From: Nonomuraea sp. NEAU-A123
GTDB taxonomy: Bacteria; Actinomycetota; Actinomycetes; Streptosporangiales; Streptosporangiaceae
DNA length: 64,000 bases
Direction: 5' to 3'
Assembly: GCF_018603905.1 (NCBI RefSeq)
Contig: NZ_JAHFZZ010000002.1
Coordinates: 682,001-746,000, forward strand
The notes beneath the pieces are model-generated. The model saw only the letters and a list, made by a program, of their open reading frames with translations, made no database searches and was not told the origin of the DNA. Both the position numbers and the translations under genes were made by a program. Position 1 is the stretch's first letter. Each line of letters starts with the position of its first letter. Shown here piece by piece: positions 50,781 to 59,113 of the stretch.

Positions 50781-52079
50781 TCACAGGCGGACGACGAGCA
50801 GGGCGATGTCGTCGCGGGCGCCGCTGCTGACGTCCAGGTCTGCCAGTAGGGTGTCGGCGAGGCGTTCGGGGTCGAGCCGGCCGGATCGGGCGAGTGCGTC
50901 GGTCAGGAGTGCCAAGCCGACGTCGATGTCCCGGTCGCGGCGTTCGATGAGACCGTCGGTGTACAGGACGAGGGTGTCGCCGGGTTTGTAGGGCAGTTCG
51001 GCCTGAGGGCGGGTGACATGTTCGGGGCGAGCACCCAGCGGAGGGTCGGTGGCCTGGTCCAGCAGCGCACAGGAGCTGTCCAGGTGGTGGAGCAGGACGG
51101 GTGGCGGGTGGCCGGCGCTGCTGTAGGTGATGCGGCGCCTTCTGGTGTCGATCACGGCCTTGATCGCCGTGGTGGCCAGCGCCCCTTCGAGCGAACGGGC
51201 GTACAAGCCGAGCACTTCCAGCGCCGGGGCCGGCTCCTTCATGGCGCGGATCGCGGCACTCAGCGCGCTGCGCAGCATCCCCATGGAGGTGGCGGCTTCC
51301 AGGCCGTGACCCACGACGTCGCCGACCGCGACGGCGAAGCAGTCGTCCGGCAGGTCGACGACGTCGTACCAGTCGCCGCAGACGTTCAGGGTTCCCACCG
51401 CTGGCAGGTAGCGCACCGCGATGTTGGGGTGAAGGTCGAGATCGGGACAGCGGAGCATGGCCTCCTGCAGGGCGAGCGCGACCTGGCGCTCACTGGCGTG
51501 GGCCTGGCGGAGTTCCTCGTTCAGCTTTTGTAGTTCCTGTGCCCTGGAATAGAGTTCGGCCTTCATCTCCGCCTCCCGCCTCGTTGAGCGGCGGGCGGTG
51601 GTCCGCTGCGGACCGGAGGTATGGACGAACTCCGTCATGTCCTCGGCCCGGTGGATGATCCACAACAGCGTCCCGTCCGGCGCCAGGACGGGGGTGTTGA
51701 TCGGGGACCACCAGCGCTCCTCGAACGCTCCAGGACAACCGGCGAGGGGGATGTCGTACTTTTGCAGCGCCATCGTGTCCGGTTCCCGGTAGGCCAGCAC
51801 CCGCTGCAGCGAGGCGTTCAAGTTCGTCACGCCGCTGGCGTTGGCATCCTCGGGGTTGTCGGGGAAGGCGTCGAAGATGTACTGCCCGATCAGGCCTTCG
51901 GCGGTGCGGCCGGTCGCGCGCAGGTAGGCCGCGTTCACATCGACGATCATCAGATCTGGGTCCAGCACCAGACATGGTGACGGCGTGGCAGCGAACAGCG
52001 CCGCATGGTCGACGTGCGGCGTGGTCGGTTTCCGCGTGCCCAGCCGACGAAAGCTGGTGAGCTTGCTCACGCCTTCCAC
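50781..52079 (-). CDS. PAS-SpoIIE (PP2C) serine phosphatase
   Basis: 432 aa from GTG 52079 (GTG 52070 possible). PAS domain about 25-150 (LVLDPDLMIVDVNAAYLRAT, TGRTAEGLIGQYIFDAFPDN), a coiled coil about 165-200, then the SpoIIE phosphatase domain about 205-432 (VCGDWYDVVDLPDD, VAVGDVVGHGLEAA, SSAGHPPP, DTLVLYTDGLIERRDRDID, GARDDIALLV) with metal-binding aspartates. Soluble; likely dephosphorylates an anti-sigma-factor antagonist in a partner-switching stress pathway. No antagonist gene is nearby. Confidence 0.92.
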   Translation of the reverse strand: MEGVSKLTSFRRLGTRKPTTPHVDHAALFAATPSPCLVLDPDLMIVDVNAAYLRATGRTAEGLIGQYIFDAFPDNPEDANASGVTNLNASLQRVLAYREPDTMALQKYDIPLAGCPGAFEERWWSPINTPVLAPDGTLLWIIHRAEDMTEFVHTSGPQRTTARRSTRREAEMKAELYSRAQELQKLNEELRQAHASERQVALALQEAMLRCPDLDLHPNIAVRYLPAVGTLNVCGDWYDVVDLPDDCFAVAVGDVVGHGLEAATSMGMLRSALSAAIRAMKEPAPALEVLGLYARSLEGALATTAIKAVIDTRRRRITYSSAGHPPPVLLHHLDSSCALLDQATDPPLGARPEHVTRPQAELPYKPGDTLVLYTDGLIERRDRDIDVGLALLTDALARSGRLDPERLADTLLADLDVSSGARDDIALLVVRL

Positions 52080-52126
52080 TCTATGAGGTGTTTTGCCTGG
52101 TCACCATGGGCAAGGTTCCTCGACGG

Positions 52127-52900
52127 CTAGTGGTCCGGTGGGATGCGATAGACGGACACGTGGGAACGCGACTCGGCGGTGAAGTCGGCTCCGGTCCAAT
52201 CGGCATGCCTGGTCTCCAGCTCGAACCCGGCCAACTGCGCCATCAGGTCGAGCTCGGCCGGCCAGATGTAGCGGTGCGGGCTACGGAACAGCTCAGCCCG
52301 TCTGCTCTCATCGAACCTGAAGTGGTGCGAGACGACGTGCTGGAGAAGAACATCGTAGGTGTCCAGGCCGATGTAGCCGGGCTCGCAGTGGTAGACCGTG
52401 GCCTGCTGACCCGGTGGAAGCTTACGCAGTTCAGGCACCCAGAGCTCGATCACGAACCGGCCGCCCGGTGTGAGGTGGCGGGCGGCATTGCGGAAGCACG
52501 CGACCTGCTCGGCCTGAGTGAGCAGGTTCGAGATCGTGTTGAAGACGAGGTAGACGAGCGTGTACTTCCCCGGAGCGACGGCGGTCGCCATGTCGCCGAC
52601 GATCACCGGGATCGTCGCTTCGTCCACCTTCGTCCGCAGTTGGTCCACCATCGGAGGTGACAGCTCGATGCCGGTTACGGGCACCCCTCGCTCAACGAGC
52701 GGCACGGCCACGCGGCCGGTCCCGATCGCGAACTCGAGTGCCCGTCCGTCTCCCGCAAGCTCGGCGAGGCGGTCGACGGTCGGCTCCAAGACCTCGGACG
52801 CGAACATCCCGGTGCCCGGCGTGTCATAGCGCTGGGCGGTCTCGGCATCCCAGATCTCCTCCTGCTGCATGCCGCCAACGATGCTCACGGGTGTACGCAT
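52127..52900 (-). CDS. SAM-dependent class I methyltransferase
   Basis: 257 aa from ATG 52900 (ATG 52870 is an alternative). Motif I ALEFAIGTGRVAVPL, then GIELSPPMVDQL, VIVGDMATA and GGRFVIELWVPEL fit a standard Rossmann-fold methyltransferase of the YdhN/Methyltransf_25 group. Substrate unknown. Cytoplasmic, monocistronic. Confidence 0.88.
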   Translation of the reverse strand: MRTPVSIVGGMQQEEIWDAETAQRYDTPGTGMFASEVLEPTVDRLAELAGDGRALEFAIGTGRVAVPLVERGVPVTGIELSPPMVDQLRTKVDEATIPVIVGDMATAVAPGKYTLVYLVFNTISNLLTQAEQVACFRNAARHLTPGGRFVIELWVPELRKLPPGQQATVYHCEPGYIGLDTYDVLLQHVVSHHFRFDESRRAELFRSPHRYIWPAELDLMAQLAGFELETRHADWTGADFTAESRSHVSVYRIPPDH

Positions 52901-52947
52901 TGTCCAACGATTTAGCGGTCGCGGCAGGCGGGCGTCGTGGAGGAATG

Positions 52948-54075
52948 TCAAAGAGCGAGCGCGCGGACCACCTGCTCGTCCACGCCGATCCCCAGGCCGG
53001 GGCCCGTGGGCACGTGGGCGACGCCGTCGGCGATGGTGATGACCGGATCCGTGGAGTAGGGGCTGGTGATGAACTGCCGGCCGTTGAGGTCCACGGGCGT
53101 GTCCACGCCGAACGCGGCGAACAGGTGGAGCGAGGCGGCCAGCCCGATGTCGGACTCGGTGAGGCCGGAGCCCATGATCGCCAGGCCGCAGTCCTCGGCG
53201 AGCTGACACTGGCGCAGGGCCAGGGTCAGCCCGCCGCAGCGCTGCACCTTGGCGACGGCGACGTCGATGGCGTCGAGCCGGACGAACGTCGCCAGGTCGC
53301 TCGGGTGGCGCAGGCTCTCGTCCACGGCCACCGGGATGGGGCTGGCGTCACGCAGGCGGCGCAGGCCGGCGATGTCGTTGGAGGGCAGCGGCTGCTCGAA
53401 GACGGCGACGTCCAGGTCGGCCAGGCGCCTGGCCACCCGGAGCGCGGCGGCGGCCGTGTAACCCTGGTTGGCGTCCACCCAGAGCACGGCATCGGGGGCG
53501 GCGGCGCGCACGGCGGCCACGATGGCCACGTCCTCGTCCTCGGTGTGCAGGCCGAGCTTGACCTTGAGGTGGCGGTAGCCGTGCGCGCGGCCCTCGACCA
53601 CCGAGTCGGCGGCCGTGGCCACGGACTCCGTGGCCACGATCCAGGCCAGTTCGATGGTGTCGCGCCGGCGCCGGCCCCATAGTTCGCCGAGGGACAGGCC
53701 CAGGCCGCGGGCGAAGGCGTCGTGGCAGGCCACGTCGACGGCCGCGCGCGCCAGCGGCATGCCGATCGAGAAGCCCTTGCTGATGGTGCGGTCGAAGGTG
53801 CGGCAGAGCCCGTCCAGGTCCCACAGCGGGCGGCCGACGGCCGCCGGGGCCAGGTAGCCCTCGATGGTGGAGACGATGGACTCGGTGGTCTCGTACGTCC
53901 AGGAGGGGATCGGGGTGGCCTCGCCCCACCCGGTGGCGCCGTCGTCGGCCGTGACCTTCACCAGGACTCTGATGGCAGAGCGGCCGCTCTGGACGACGGA
54001 CCCGCCCGCGACGGCGAAGTCGCGCAGCGAGGGCAGGGCCACGGTGAAGGTCTCGACGCGTGCTATCCGGTTCAC
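52948..54075 (-). CDS. Enolase-superfamily enzyme (muconate-lactonising/dehydratase-racemase type)
   Basis: 375 aa from GTG 54075, 4 bases after the upstream stop. Active-site set: Lys171/Lys173 (KVK), metal ligands Asp201 (DANQG), Glu227 (EQP) and Asp252 (VDES), Lys276 (AKVQ). The KxK plus second lysine pattern belongs to the MLE subgroup: cycloisomerases, racemases or epimerases; an acid-sugar dehydratase would more often have His. Last gene of the sugar operon, where the two 2-hydroxyacid dehydrogenases suggest a hydroxy-acid intermediate. Exact substrate unknown. Confidence 0.88.
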   Translation of the reverse strand: MNRIARVETFTVALPSLRDFAVAGGSVVQSGRSAIRVLVKVTADDGATGWGEATPIPSWTYETTESIVSTIEGYLAPAAVGRPLWDLDGLCRTFDRTISKGFSIGMPLARAAVDVACHDAFARGLGLSLGELWGRRRRDTIELAWIVATESVATAADSVVEGRAHGYRHLKVKLGLHTEDEDVAIVAAVRAAAPDAVLWVDANQGYTAAAALRVARRLADLDVAVFEQPLPSNDIAGLRRLRDASPIPVAVDESLRHPSDLATFVRLDAIDVAVAKVQRCGGLTLALRQCQLAEDCGLAIMGSGLTESDIGLAASLHLFAAFGVDTPVDLNGRQFITSPYSTDPVITIADGVAHVPTGPGLGIGVDEQVVRALAL

Positions 54076-54079
54076 GTGA

Positions 54080-55048
54080 TCAGTACCATTCAGACTTGTC
54101 GACCAGATTGATCAGTTCGCGCCCGCGCACGAAGCGCCGGGCGTTCTCCAGCAGTACGGCGAAGCGTCGCTCCTCCGCGTGCGGCCCCACACCGGCCACG
54201 TGCGGGGTGATGAGCACGTCGGGACGTCCCCAGAGCGGGTGATCGGCGGGAAGCGGTTCGGTCTCGAAGACGTCCAGGGCCGCGCCGGCCAGGCGCCCCG
54301 CGGACAGGGCGGCGGCGAGGTCGTCGAGCCGGACGGTGGGCCCGCGGCCGATGTTGACGACGTACGCGCCGGGCTTGGCCAACGCCAGCCGCCGCGTGTC
54401 CAGCAGGCCCTCGGTGGCGGGGGTGTGCGGGACCGTCAGGATGACCAGGTCCGCCTCGGGAAGCTGCCGGTCGAGGGCGTCGGCCGGCAGCACCTCGGCG
54501 AAGCCCGGCACCGGGCCGCCGCGCCGGGCGTCCACGCCCACGACCCTGGTGCCGAACGCCGCCAGCAGCCTGCCGACCTCGGCCCCGACCGCGCCCACCC
54601 CCACCACCAGGGCGGTCGCCTCGCCCAGGGGGAGCACGGCGCCGGGGTCCCAGTCGGGCGCCCAGCGCGCGCGAGCCTGTTCGCGGACGTACCTGGGCAG
54701 GCCCCTGGCCAGCGCGAGCACCAGAGCCAATGCGTGCGCGGCCACGTGGTCGGTGTAGGTGTCACGCATGTTGGTGACCAGCACAGGGTGCGCGATCAAG
54801 GCCGGGTGGTAGAACCCCGGCGGCGGCGCGGCTTGCGGGGCCTGCAGCCAGCGCAGCCGTCCGGCGTGCGCCAGCAGGTCCGCGGGCAGGGTGCCGTAGG
54901 CGGCGTCGGCCTCCGCCAGCGCGTGCGCCGCCTCCTCGCGGGTCCGCGGCTGGAGCACGACGAGCTCCGGCACCGCCTGCTCCAGCCGGGCCTGCCATCC
55001 CGCGGTGGCCGGATCGTGCGGCGGGAGCAGCACCAGGGTGGTGTTCAT
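54080..55048 (-). CDS. D-2-hydroxyacid dehydrogenase (first)
   Basis: 322 aa, ATGA overlap with the gene before. NAD(P)-binding GVGAVGAEV, catalytic Arg in NIGRGPTV, Glu in DVFETEPLP, His in TPHVAGVG. It reduces 2-keto acids or oxidises D-2-hydroxy acids; cytoplasmic dimer. It differs clearly from the adjacent paralogue. Confidence 0.9.
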   Translation of the reverse strand: MNTTLVLLPPHDPATAGWQARLEQAVPELVVLQPRTREEAAHALAEADAAYGTLPADLLAHAGRLRWLQAPQAAPPPGFYHPALIAHPVLVTNMRDTYTDHVAAHALALVLALARGLPRYVREQARARWAPDWDPGAVLPLGEATALVVGVGAVGAEVGRLLAAFGTRVVGVDARRGGPVPGFAEVLPADALDRQLPEADLVILTVPHTPATEGLLDTRRLALAKPGAYVVNIGRGPTVRLDDLAAALSAGRLAGAALDVFETEPLPADHPLWGRPDVLITPHVAGVGPHAEERRFAVLLENARRFVRGRELINLVDKSEWY

Positions 55049-56031
55049 GCCCTCTTCGCCAGGCCGGACTCGGTGATCTCGTACAGCAGCGGCTCCCCCG
55101 CGACGTAGCGGGCGAGCTCCTCGGCCATGGTCTGCCCGTGACGGCGCCGCTCGCGACCCAGGCTGCCCGCCACGTGCGGGGTGACGACGATGTTGGGCAT
55201 CGTGAACAGCGGCGACCCGGCGACGGGCGGTTCGGGGTCGGTGACGTCGAGGACGGCGAACAGGTCGGTCCGCCGGCTCAGCACGTCCACGAGCGCGGCC
55301 TCGTCGACGAGGCCGCCGCGCGCCGAGTTGATCAGGGTGGCGTCGGGCTTCATCGACTCCAGCAGCCCGGTGCCGACGATGCGCTCCGTCTCAGGGGTGA
55401 GCGGCGAGTGCAGGCTGACCACGTCGGACGTGGCGAACAGCTCCGCCAGGCCGACGAGACGCACCCCGAGCTCCTCGGCCTGCGCCGGGTCGGCGTACGG
55501 GTCGTAGGCCTGTACGTCGAGCTCGTGATGGGCGAGCAGCCGCGCCGTGGCCCGGCCCGTGGCGCCGAGCGAGACCAGGCCGACCGTCGCGCCGTAGGCC
55601 CCGAGCTCGGGTCCGCGCGGGGCGGAGGCGGCGGCGGCGCGCGCGGCCAGTACGTAGCGCCAGCCGTGCTTGAGCGCGTACAGGATCTGTGAGAGCGCGA
55701 ACTCGGCGACAGGCTCGGCGTTGGCGGTGGCCGCCGAGGTGACGCGCACTCCCCTGGCCCACATCTCCGGGGTGACCATCGGGCGGATGGAGCCCGCGCC
55801 GTACAGCACCAGCGCGAGTTTGGGCGCGGCGGCGAGCAGTTCGGCGTCCAGCTTGGGCGCCCCCCACCCGGTCACCAGCACCTCCAGGCCGGCCAGCACG
55901 TCAGGGGTGATCCGGTCGCGGGTGAGCAGAGGCGAGTCGATGGCCAGGTGCCGCTCGATCGCGGCCCGGGCTTCCGGGCCGTAGACGTCGTCAAAACGGT
56001 TCGGGTCCATCACGTACAGGCCGTTCAGCAT
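55045..56031 (-). CDS. D-2-hydroxyacid dehydrogenase (second)
   Basis: 328 aa, ATG 56031 with AAGGAG 5 bases upstream. Catalytic Arg in NSARGGLVD, Glu in DVTDPEPP, His in TPHVAGSLG. The nucleotide loop reads GLVSLGATGRATARLL, a GxxGxxG variant seen in the hydroxyacid-DH group common near sugar ABC systems. The N-terminus (MLNGLYVMDPNRFDDVYGPE) is specific to that group. The tandem pair suggests two steps or two substrates in one pathway. Confidence 0.9.
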   Translation of the reverse strand: MLNGLYVMDPNRFDDVYGPEARAAIERHLAIDSPLLTRDRITPDVLAGLEVLVTGWGAPKLDAELLAAAPKLALVLYGAGSIRPMVTPEMWARGVRVTSAATANAEPVAEFALSQILYALKHGWRYVLAARAAAASAPRGPELGAYGATVGLVSLGATGRATARLLAHHELDVQAYDPYADPAQAEELGVRLVGLAELFATSDVVSLHSPLTPETERIVGTGLLESMKPDATLINSARGGLVDEAALVDVLSRRTDLFAVLDVTDPEPPVAGSPLFTMPNIVVTPHVAGSLGRERRRHGQTMAEELARYVAGEPLLYEITESGLAKRA

Positions 56032-57197
56032 TGCTTCTCCTTCAAGCGAGCCGCCGCTCGCACGCTGGCCAGGCGGGCGGGCGAGCCGAGCCCGGCGTGG
56101 TAGTAACGTAGCTGCCGCGCGCCCGCGGCGACGAGGTCGGCGGCCAGGGCCGGGATGCGGGCGTGGCCGTCTTCCAGCACGGTGAGGTTGGCGACGAGGG
56201 GGATGTCGGTACGGCTCGCCGCGGCCTTCATCTGGGCCAGGGCCGCCTGCTCCTGGCCCCAGCACTTGAGCACGTACGCGTCGACCGGCGCGTCGAAGCC
56301 GGCCAGGTCGATCCCCACGTCGGGGCCGGTGACCTGCGGGTCGTCGGTGGCCATGAGCAGCAGCTCGCGGCCGCCGGCCAGCGCCGCCACGGCGCGGACC
56401 AGGTCGGCGATGATCTGGCCGCGGTGATCGTACAGGGTCTGGGCGCGCTCGCGGCCGAGTGCTTCGTCCAGGCTCGTCCCGGCCGGGACGCCCTGCTGGA
56501 GCTCTCCGTCCACGGCGGCGCGCACGTCGCGCGCCAGCTCCTCGACGTCCAGGCCACGCCCGGCCAGCCCGGTCCGGCAGGCCGGGCAGAGGCAGAGGGA
56601 CAGCAGCGCCCTGCCGCAGGCGGACAGGTAGGCGCCGGAGGTCTTCTCGTGGTGGCCGCCGTGCTCCATGCCCAGCCAGCCGCACGCCTCCAGCATCAGC
56701 GCGGGCACGTCGTACTGCTCGCAGACCTCGCGCACGAGGGTGAGCGCGTAGTCGTGAACGGCGGGCTGGGCGGGGCAGAGCGCGTAGGGGAAGGCTTCGC
56801 CGTAGGCGTTCATGACGGTCAGGTCGGGCGCTTCGCGGCCCAGCACCGAGGAGTGCGTGAGCACCAGCCAGGCCTCGGCCCGCAGCCCGGCCCCGGCCAG
56901 CGCGGCCAGCGCCGTGCCGAACCTGTCCTCGTCGGGCACCCCCCAGCTCGGCGGGTACGGCCGAAGCCGCCCTTGCCAGCGCTCGGGGCGCAGCCGGAAG
57001 TAGGCCGCCGCGTGGTCGGCCTGCACGATGCGGTGGCGCGGATGCCACGGGGTGGTGGCCCGGACCGAGTGGTAGGCGGCCTGCAGGGTCACCGTGCTCA
57101 CGCCGAGGCCGGCGATGCGCTCGGCCGCCGCGGGGTCGCCCACCAGGTCCCAGGTGTAAGCGAACGCGCCGTGCCTCATTTCCAAGCGGACTGTCAC
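56025..57197 (-). CDS. Unrecognised TIM-barrel-like protein in sugar operon
   Basis: 390 aa from GTG 57197 (GTGA overlap with the permease gene). No signal peptide. An alpha/beta pattern with GVSTVTLQAAYHSV, EAWLVLTHSSVLG, PALMLEACGWLGMEHGGHHEK and VDAYVLKCWGQEQ suggests a glycoside-hydrolase-like barrel. A CLCPACRTG motif (two CxxC pairs nearby) may bind zinc. Conserved acidic residues after barrel strands are present, but I cannot assign a family. Co-transcribed with ABC permeases and hydroxyacid dehydrogenases, so it probably acts on the imported sugar derivative. Confidence 0.82.
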   Translation of the reverse strand: MTVRLEMRHGAFAYTWDLVGDPAAAERIAGLGVSTVTLQAAYHSVRATTPWHPRHRIVQADHAAAYFRLRPERWQGRLRPYPPSWGVPDEDRFGTALAALAGAGLRAEAWLVLTHSSVLGREAPDLTVMNAYGEAFPYALCPAQPAVHDYALTLVREVCEQYDVPALMLEACGWLGMEHGGHHEKTSGAYLSACGRALLSLCLCPACRTGLAGRGLDVEELARDVRAAVDGELQQGVPAGTSLDEALGRERAQTLYDHRGQIIADLVRAVAALAGGRELLLMATDDPQVTGPDVGIDLAGFDAPVDAYVLKCWGQEQAALAQMKAAASRTDIPLVANLTVLEDGHARIPALAADLVAAGARQLRYYHAGLGSPARLASVRAAARLKEKQC

Positions 57198-58048
57198 CCT
57201 TTCGTGGCGCCGGCCAGGCCGCGCGTGAAGTAGCTCTGGAAGAAAAGGAAGATCATCAGCATCGGCAGGAACGAGATCGTCATCCCGGCGGCGAACCCGG
57301 TCCAGTCGGTGGCGTGCTCGCCCTGGAAGGACAGCATCCCGACGGCGAGGTTCTGCAGGTCGGGCTGGCCGAGCGTGAACACCAGCGGGATGTTGAACTC
57401 GTTCCAGCTACTGATGAACTGGAAGATGACCACCACCGCGATGACCGGTTTGGCCAGCGGGAGGATGAGGCGGAACGTCTTGAGGAAGCCGGCCCCGTCG
57501 AGCTTGGCCGCCTCGAACAGATCGGTCGGGACGCTGGAGAAGAACCCGACGAACAGCAGCACGTAGAGGGCGCCGGCGCCGCCGGACATGGCCAGGATGA
57601 CCCCGGCCCGGGTGTTCAGCAGGCCGAGCTGCTCGATGAGCACGAACTGCGGGACGATGATCGAGGCGACCGGGATGAACAGCGTCCCCACGATCATCCG
57701 GTAGAGCAGGGTGCGGCCGGGGAACTCATACCTGGCCAGCACATAACCGCACAGGGCGGCCTTGACCAGCTCGACGAGGGTCGAGGCGACCGAGTAGAGG
57801 ACCGTGTTGACGAAGTATCCGGAGAACCCGGCGTTGACCCAGGCCCGGACGAAGTTGTCGAAGTTCAGCTGGTCGGGCACGAGGCTCGCGCCGCTGGTGA
57901 ACATCCCGGCCTGGGTCTTGAACGCGGCCGAGATCGTCCACAGGAAGGGATAGATCCACACGAGCCCGACGACCAGCAGGATCGGCAGGGCGATGAGGTT
58001 GGCCCGTACGGCCTGGCTGCGCCCGGTGGGCTTGGTGATTGTCGCCAT
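57194..58048 (-). CDS. Carbohydrate ABC permease, MalG/AraQ type
   Basis: 284 aa from ATG 58048 (one-base overlap TGATG with the stop before). Six helices; the EAA loop FFSSVPTDLFEAAKLDGAG, LPLAKPVIAVVVIF and SWNEFNIPLV are CUT1-family marks. Forms the channel with the next-upstream permease. No ATPase is in the operon; CUT1 systems often share an MsiK-type ATPase encoded elsewhere. Confidence 0.93.
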   Translation of the reverse strand: MATITKPTGRSQAVRANLIALPILLVVGLVWIYPFLWTISAAFKTQAGMFTSGASLVPDQLNFDNFVRAWVNAGFSGYFVNTVLYSVASTLVELVKAALCGYVLARYEFPGRTLLYRMIVGTLFIPVASIIVPQFVLIEQLGLLNTRAGVILAMSGGAGALYVLLFVGFFSSVPTDLFEAAKLDGAGFLKTFRLILPLAKPVIAVVVIFQFISSWNEFNIPLVFTLGQPDLQNLAVGMLSFQGEHATDWTGFAAGMTISFLPMLMIFLFFQSYFTRGLAGATKG

Positions 58049-59052
58049 CAGACGCCGTACTCCTTCCTGAGCCGCTGGGCCCGGCGGACCGCGACACCCT
58101 GGGCGGAGACCAGGACGAAGGCGATGACGGAGAACAGCAGCGCTGCCGCCGAGGCGTAGCCGTAGGCGAACGGCACCGAGCCGAAGGCGTTCTGGTAGAT
58201 GAAGTAGGACACCACGTAGGTGCTGGTGCCGGGCCCGCCCGCGGTGAGCGTGACGACCAGCCCGAAGACGTGCATGGCGTTCACGATGCCGAGCAGGGTG
58301 ATGATCACGGCGACCGGCCTGATCATCGGCAGTGTGATGCGGGTGAGCTTCTTCCACTCGCCCGCGCCGTCGATGGCGGCCGCCTCGTAGACCTCTTCCG
58401 GCACGTTCTGCAGGGCCGCGATCCAGTAGATCATGTACTGGCCGAAGATCTGCCAGATGGAGACGAGCACGAGCACGAGCAGCGCGCTCCACCGGTTGGC
58501 GAACACGTCGAACCCCCGGTCGACCAGGCCGAGGTCACGCAGGATCGCGTTCAGCGCGCCGTTGGACGGGTTGAGCAGATACGTGAAGACCAGACCCGCC
58601 ATGGCGACGGGGATGATGAGCGGCGCGAAGAACATGGTCCGTAAGAACCGCTTGCCGCGCAGCCACTTACGGGTGAGCAGGATCGCCGCCAGCAGCGAGA
58701 TCGGGAGCTTGATGGCGGTCGTCAGCAGGGCGAAGATCAGTGTGTTGACCACCGAGACCCAGAACAGCGGGTCGACCAGGATCGAGCCGTAGTTGCCTGC
58801 CCCGACGAAGTGGTCGATCGGGCCGATGCCCGACCAGTCGAAGAAGGAGTAGTAGATCGTGGCGACCAGCGGCCAGATGGTGAAGCCGAGGTAGAGCAGG
58901 AGGAAGGGGGCCAGGAAGACGAGCAGCCAGACCCTGTCGAGGCCGCGGACGCGCTCGCGGGAGTGATCGACGCGTTCGGGCTCGCGTTTGGCGGGCGACC
59001 GGTCCCGGCCCGTCACCTTCTCCCTGCCCGGGGCGGGAGCGGTGGTTGTCAT
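58048..59052 (-). CDS. Carbohydrate ABC permease, MalF/UgpA type
   Basis: 334 aa from ATG 59052 (GAGGA upstream). A long basic cytoplasmic N-terminus, then six helices; EAA loop VPEEVYEAAAIDGAGEWKKL and ITLPMIRPVAVIITL. CUT1 family. Confidence 0.93.
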   Translation of the reverse strand: MTTTAPAPGREKVTGRDRSPAKREPERVDHSRERVRGLDRVWLLVFLAPFLLLYLGFTIWPLVATIYYSFFDWSGIGPIDHFVGAGNYGSILVDPLFWVSVVNTLIFALLTTAIKLPISLLAAILLTRKWLRGKRFLRTMFFAPLIIPVAMAGLVFTYLLNPSNGALNAILRDLGLVDRGFDVFANRWSALLVLVLVSIWQIFGQYMIYWIAALQNVPEEVYEAAAIDGAGEWKKLTRITLPMIRPVAVIITLLGIVNAMHVFGLVVTLTAGGPGTSTYVVSYFIYQNAFGSVPFAYGYASAAALLFSVIAFVLVSAQGVAVRRAQRLRKEYGV

Positions 59053-59113
59053 GGATGTCCTCACGAGGGAGAAGGGGACGCCGCCGACGCGCCTGGCCGG
59101 CGGCGCCGTCCGG

